Source: Methanolobus sediminis (lineage in GTDB: Archaea > Halobacteriota > Methanosarcinia > Methanosarcinales > Methanosarcinaceae). Taken from it: DNA of 64,000 bases. The notes beneath the pieces were generated by a model, which did no database searches, was not told where the DNA came from, and saw only the letters and a list, made by a program, of their open reading frames with translations. Each line of letters opens with the position of its first letter. The first letter of the stretch is position 1. A program made the translations under genes and the position numbers. Positions 62,991 to 64,000 of this stretch are shown here, piece by piece. The stretch spans positions 124,001 to 188,000 of the forward strand of contig NZ_CP133592.1 of the NCBI RefSeq assembly GCF_031312595.1, read 5' to 3'.

Positions 62991-64000
62991 CCAAATACTT
63001 CTTGTTTTGTATGTAATAGGTATTCTGCTGTTATCAATTAAACTCAAGCAGGGAACTTTTTCAGGATTTGTGATATCTGACCGTAACATCACACATCCCG
63101 CGGTTATCGGTATTGCATATATGGCAGCATATTTCAGTGCGGCCTCATTCCTCGGTGGCGGCGGGTACGGACTTGTTGCAGGACTACCATGGGTAATATG
63201 GGCAGTGTTCTTCCACGTCGCATTTGCATGTATAGCTTTTCTGGTTGCACCTAGAATATGGGCAGCTTCACAGAAATACGATGCAAAAACAGTACCACAA
63301 CTTCTGGAACGCCGCTACAATTCACAAAAAGGAAAGGTACTCCTTGCAGCAATAATGCTCTTGATGTATACCGTTTACTTGGTTGCGATCTTTAAAGGAT
63401 GCGCAAATCTTTTCCAGGGACTTCTCGGAGTAACCTATGTCCAGGGTCTTATAATAGCTGTGATAATTGTTGCTCTTTACTACGTGATAGGTGGACTGCC
63501 AGCCATTCTCTGGATCAGTTTCCTCCAGGGACTTATCATGCTCGTTGGTGCCGTATTCCTTTACGGCGGACTTATATCAAGCGGTGGCGGTGCTGATATC
63601 TGGAGCAGTATCCCGGCAGACATACTGAATATGGGTGGTGCTATGGTTCCGTGGCAAAAGACATTTGGAACTGCCTTTGCAATAAGTCTCGGGCTGCTGG
63701 CACTTCCTGACCTGCTTATCATGCTGTTCTCAGCGAAGGATAAGAGAGTCGTGCGCTTTGCAGGAATATATGGACCAATTTCCATCACAATATACGCTCT
63801 TTGTATCTTCTCACTGGGAATTCTGGCATACGGAGCTTTCAGTCAGGAACAACTTGCACCTTATATCGCAAACCCTGACGGACTTGTGCCATTCCTTGCA
63901 ACTTCACTGCTTCCTACAGGATTTGACAGCATTGTGCTGCTTGCAGCTATCTCAGCCGCAATGTCTACAATGAGTGCAATTGTACTTGTCACAACAACAT
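62983..64000 (+). CDS. Sodium:solute symporter (SSF family), 3' end outside the window
   Basis: The visible 339 residues carry about nine transmembrane helices with the SSF pattern: a short periplasmic start, then SDRNITHPAVIGIAYMAAYF and ASFLGGGGYGLVAGLPWVIW, the Gly-rich TM1 region that binds sodium and substrate, followed by VPQLLERRYNS and the GFDSIVLLAAISAAMSTMS sodium-site helix near the right edge. SSF proteins import organic solutes such as proline, betaine, sugars or acetate; the substrate cannot be told here. The gene is translationally coupled to a 29-residue membrane peptide. The frame is open at the end of the window. Confidence 0.9.
   Translation, partial: MINQILLVLYVIGILLLSIKLKQGTFSGFVISDRNITHPAVIGIAYMAAYFSAASFLGGGGYGLVAGLPWVIWAVFFHVAFACIAFLVAPRIWAASQKYDAKTVPQLLERRYNSQKGKVLLAAIMLLMYTVYLVAIFKGCANLFQGLLGVTYVQGLIIAVIIVALYYVIGGLPAILWISFLQGLIMLVGAVFLYGGLISSGGGADIWSSIPADILNMGGAMVPWQKTFGTAFAISLGLLALPDLLIMLFSAKDKRVVRFAGIYGPISITIYALCIFSLGILAYGAFSQEQLAPYIANPDGLVPFLATSLLPTGFDSIVLLAAISAAMSTMSAIVLVTTT

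Overview
The window is chromosomal DNA of a methylotrophic or aceticlastic-type methanogen of the Methanosarcinales, probably a Methanolobus/Methanococcoides-like member of the Methanosarcinaceae. Support comes from methenyl-H4MPT cyclohydrolase (mch), an MsvR-type methanogen redox regulator, archaeal FtsZ1, archaeal-type PEP carboxylase, a wyosine enzyme (Taw2), an archaetidylinositol-phosphate synthase-like enzyme, PEF-CTERM surface proteins, TATA-box promoters and an intron-bearing archaeal tRNA. Base composition is moderately AT-rich and TTG/GTG starts are common. No rRNA and no CRISPR array were seen.

Layout. 1-6 kb: tRNA modification (trm1, taw2), two wHTH regulators, DUF2110/DUF2124 proteins and mch. 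6-11 kb: a REC-PAS-histidine kinase, then a translationally coupled trio of membrane wHTH protein, exported protein and HEAT-repeat protein. 11-19 kb: DHPS-like protein, ftsZ1, then an operon of site-2 protease, K+ channel, RCK protein and TauE/SafE exporter, followed by intron-containing tRNA-Arg(UCG). 19-26 kb: a six-gene metal-complex uptake operon with two lipoprotein receptors, a methyltransferase, a radical-SAM protein that appears fused to a receptor-like domain, a permease and an ATPase. 26-45 kb: housekeeping and metabolism (pheT, UbiA enzyme, pilus motor pair, rnhB, purQS, AIP synthase, an asparagine-synthase/diphthine-ammonia-ligase fusion, iorAB with an aryl-CoA ligase, a free-standing ThrRS editing domain, a MoeB/ThiF-like E1 and a MoaD/ThiS-like carrier).

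46-64 kb is the accessory part. It holds a CPBP protease, DUF4386 protein, two PEF-CTERM proteins with related tails and 3' flanks, a decayed IS transposase, two MITE copies around a repeat protein, and a compact gene set for sulfate assimilation: cysDN, [4Fe-4S] APS reductase, small siroheme sulfite reductase, PiT-type permease and TusA. This would in principle take sulfate to sulfide without an APS kinase. Beyond tusA lies an unrecognised two-gene module (membrane protein plus possible HEPN-like protein) bracketed by near-identical repeats, then a frameshifted wHTH regulator, and a sodium:solute symporter with a tiny membrane protein upstream that runs off the right edge.

Mobile DNA is small and decayed: short elements and a transposase relic share the terminal sequence GGCTCTGTAGAAA. 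The strongest candidates for something new are the radical-SAM/receptor fusion in its transport operon, the sulfate-assimilation cluster in a methanogen, and the repeat-bracketed two-gene module beside it. All functions are read from sequence patterns by eye; no database search was run.
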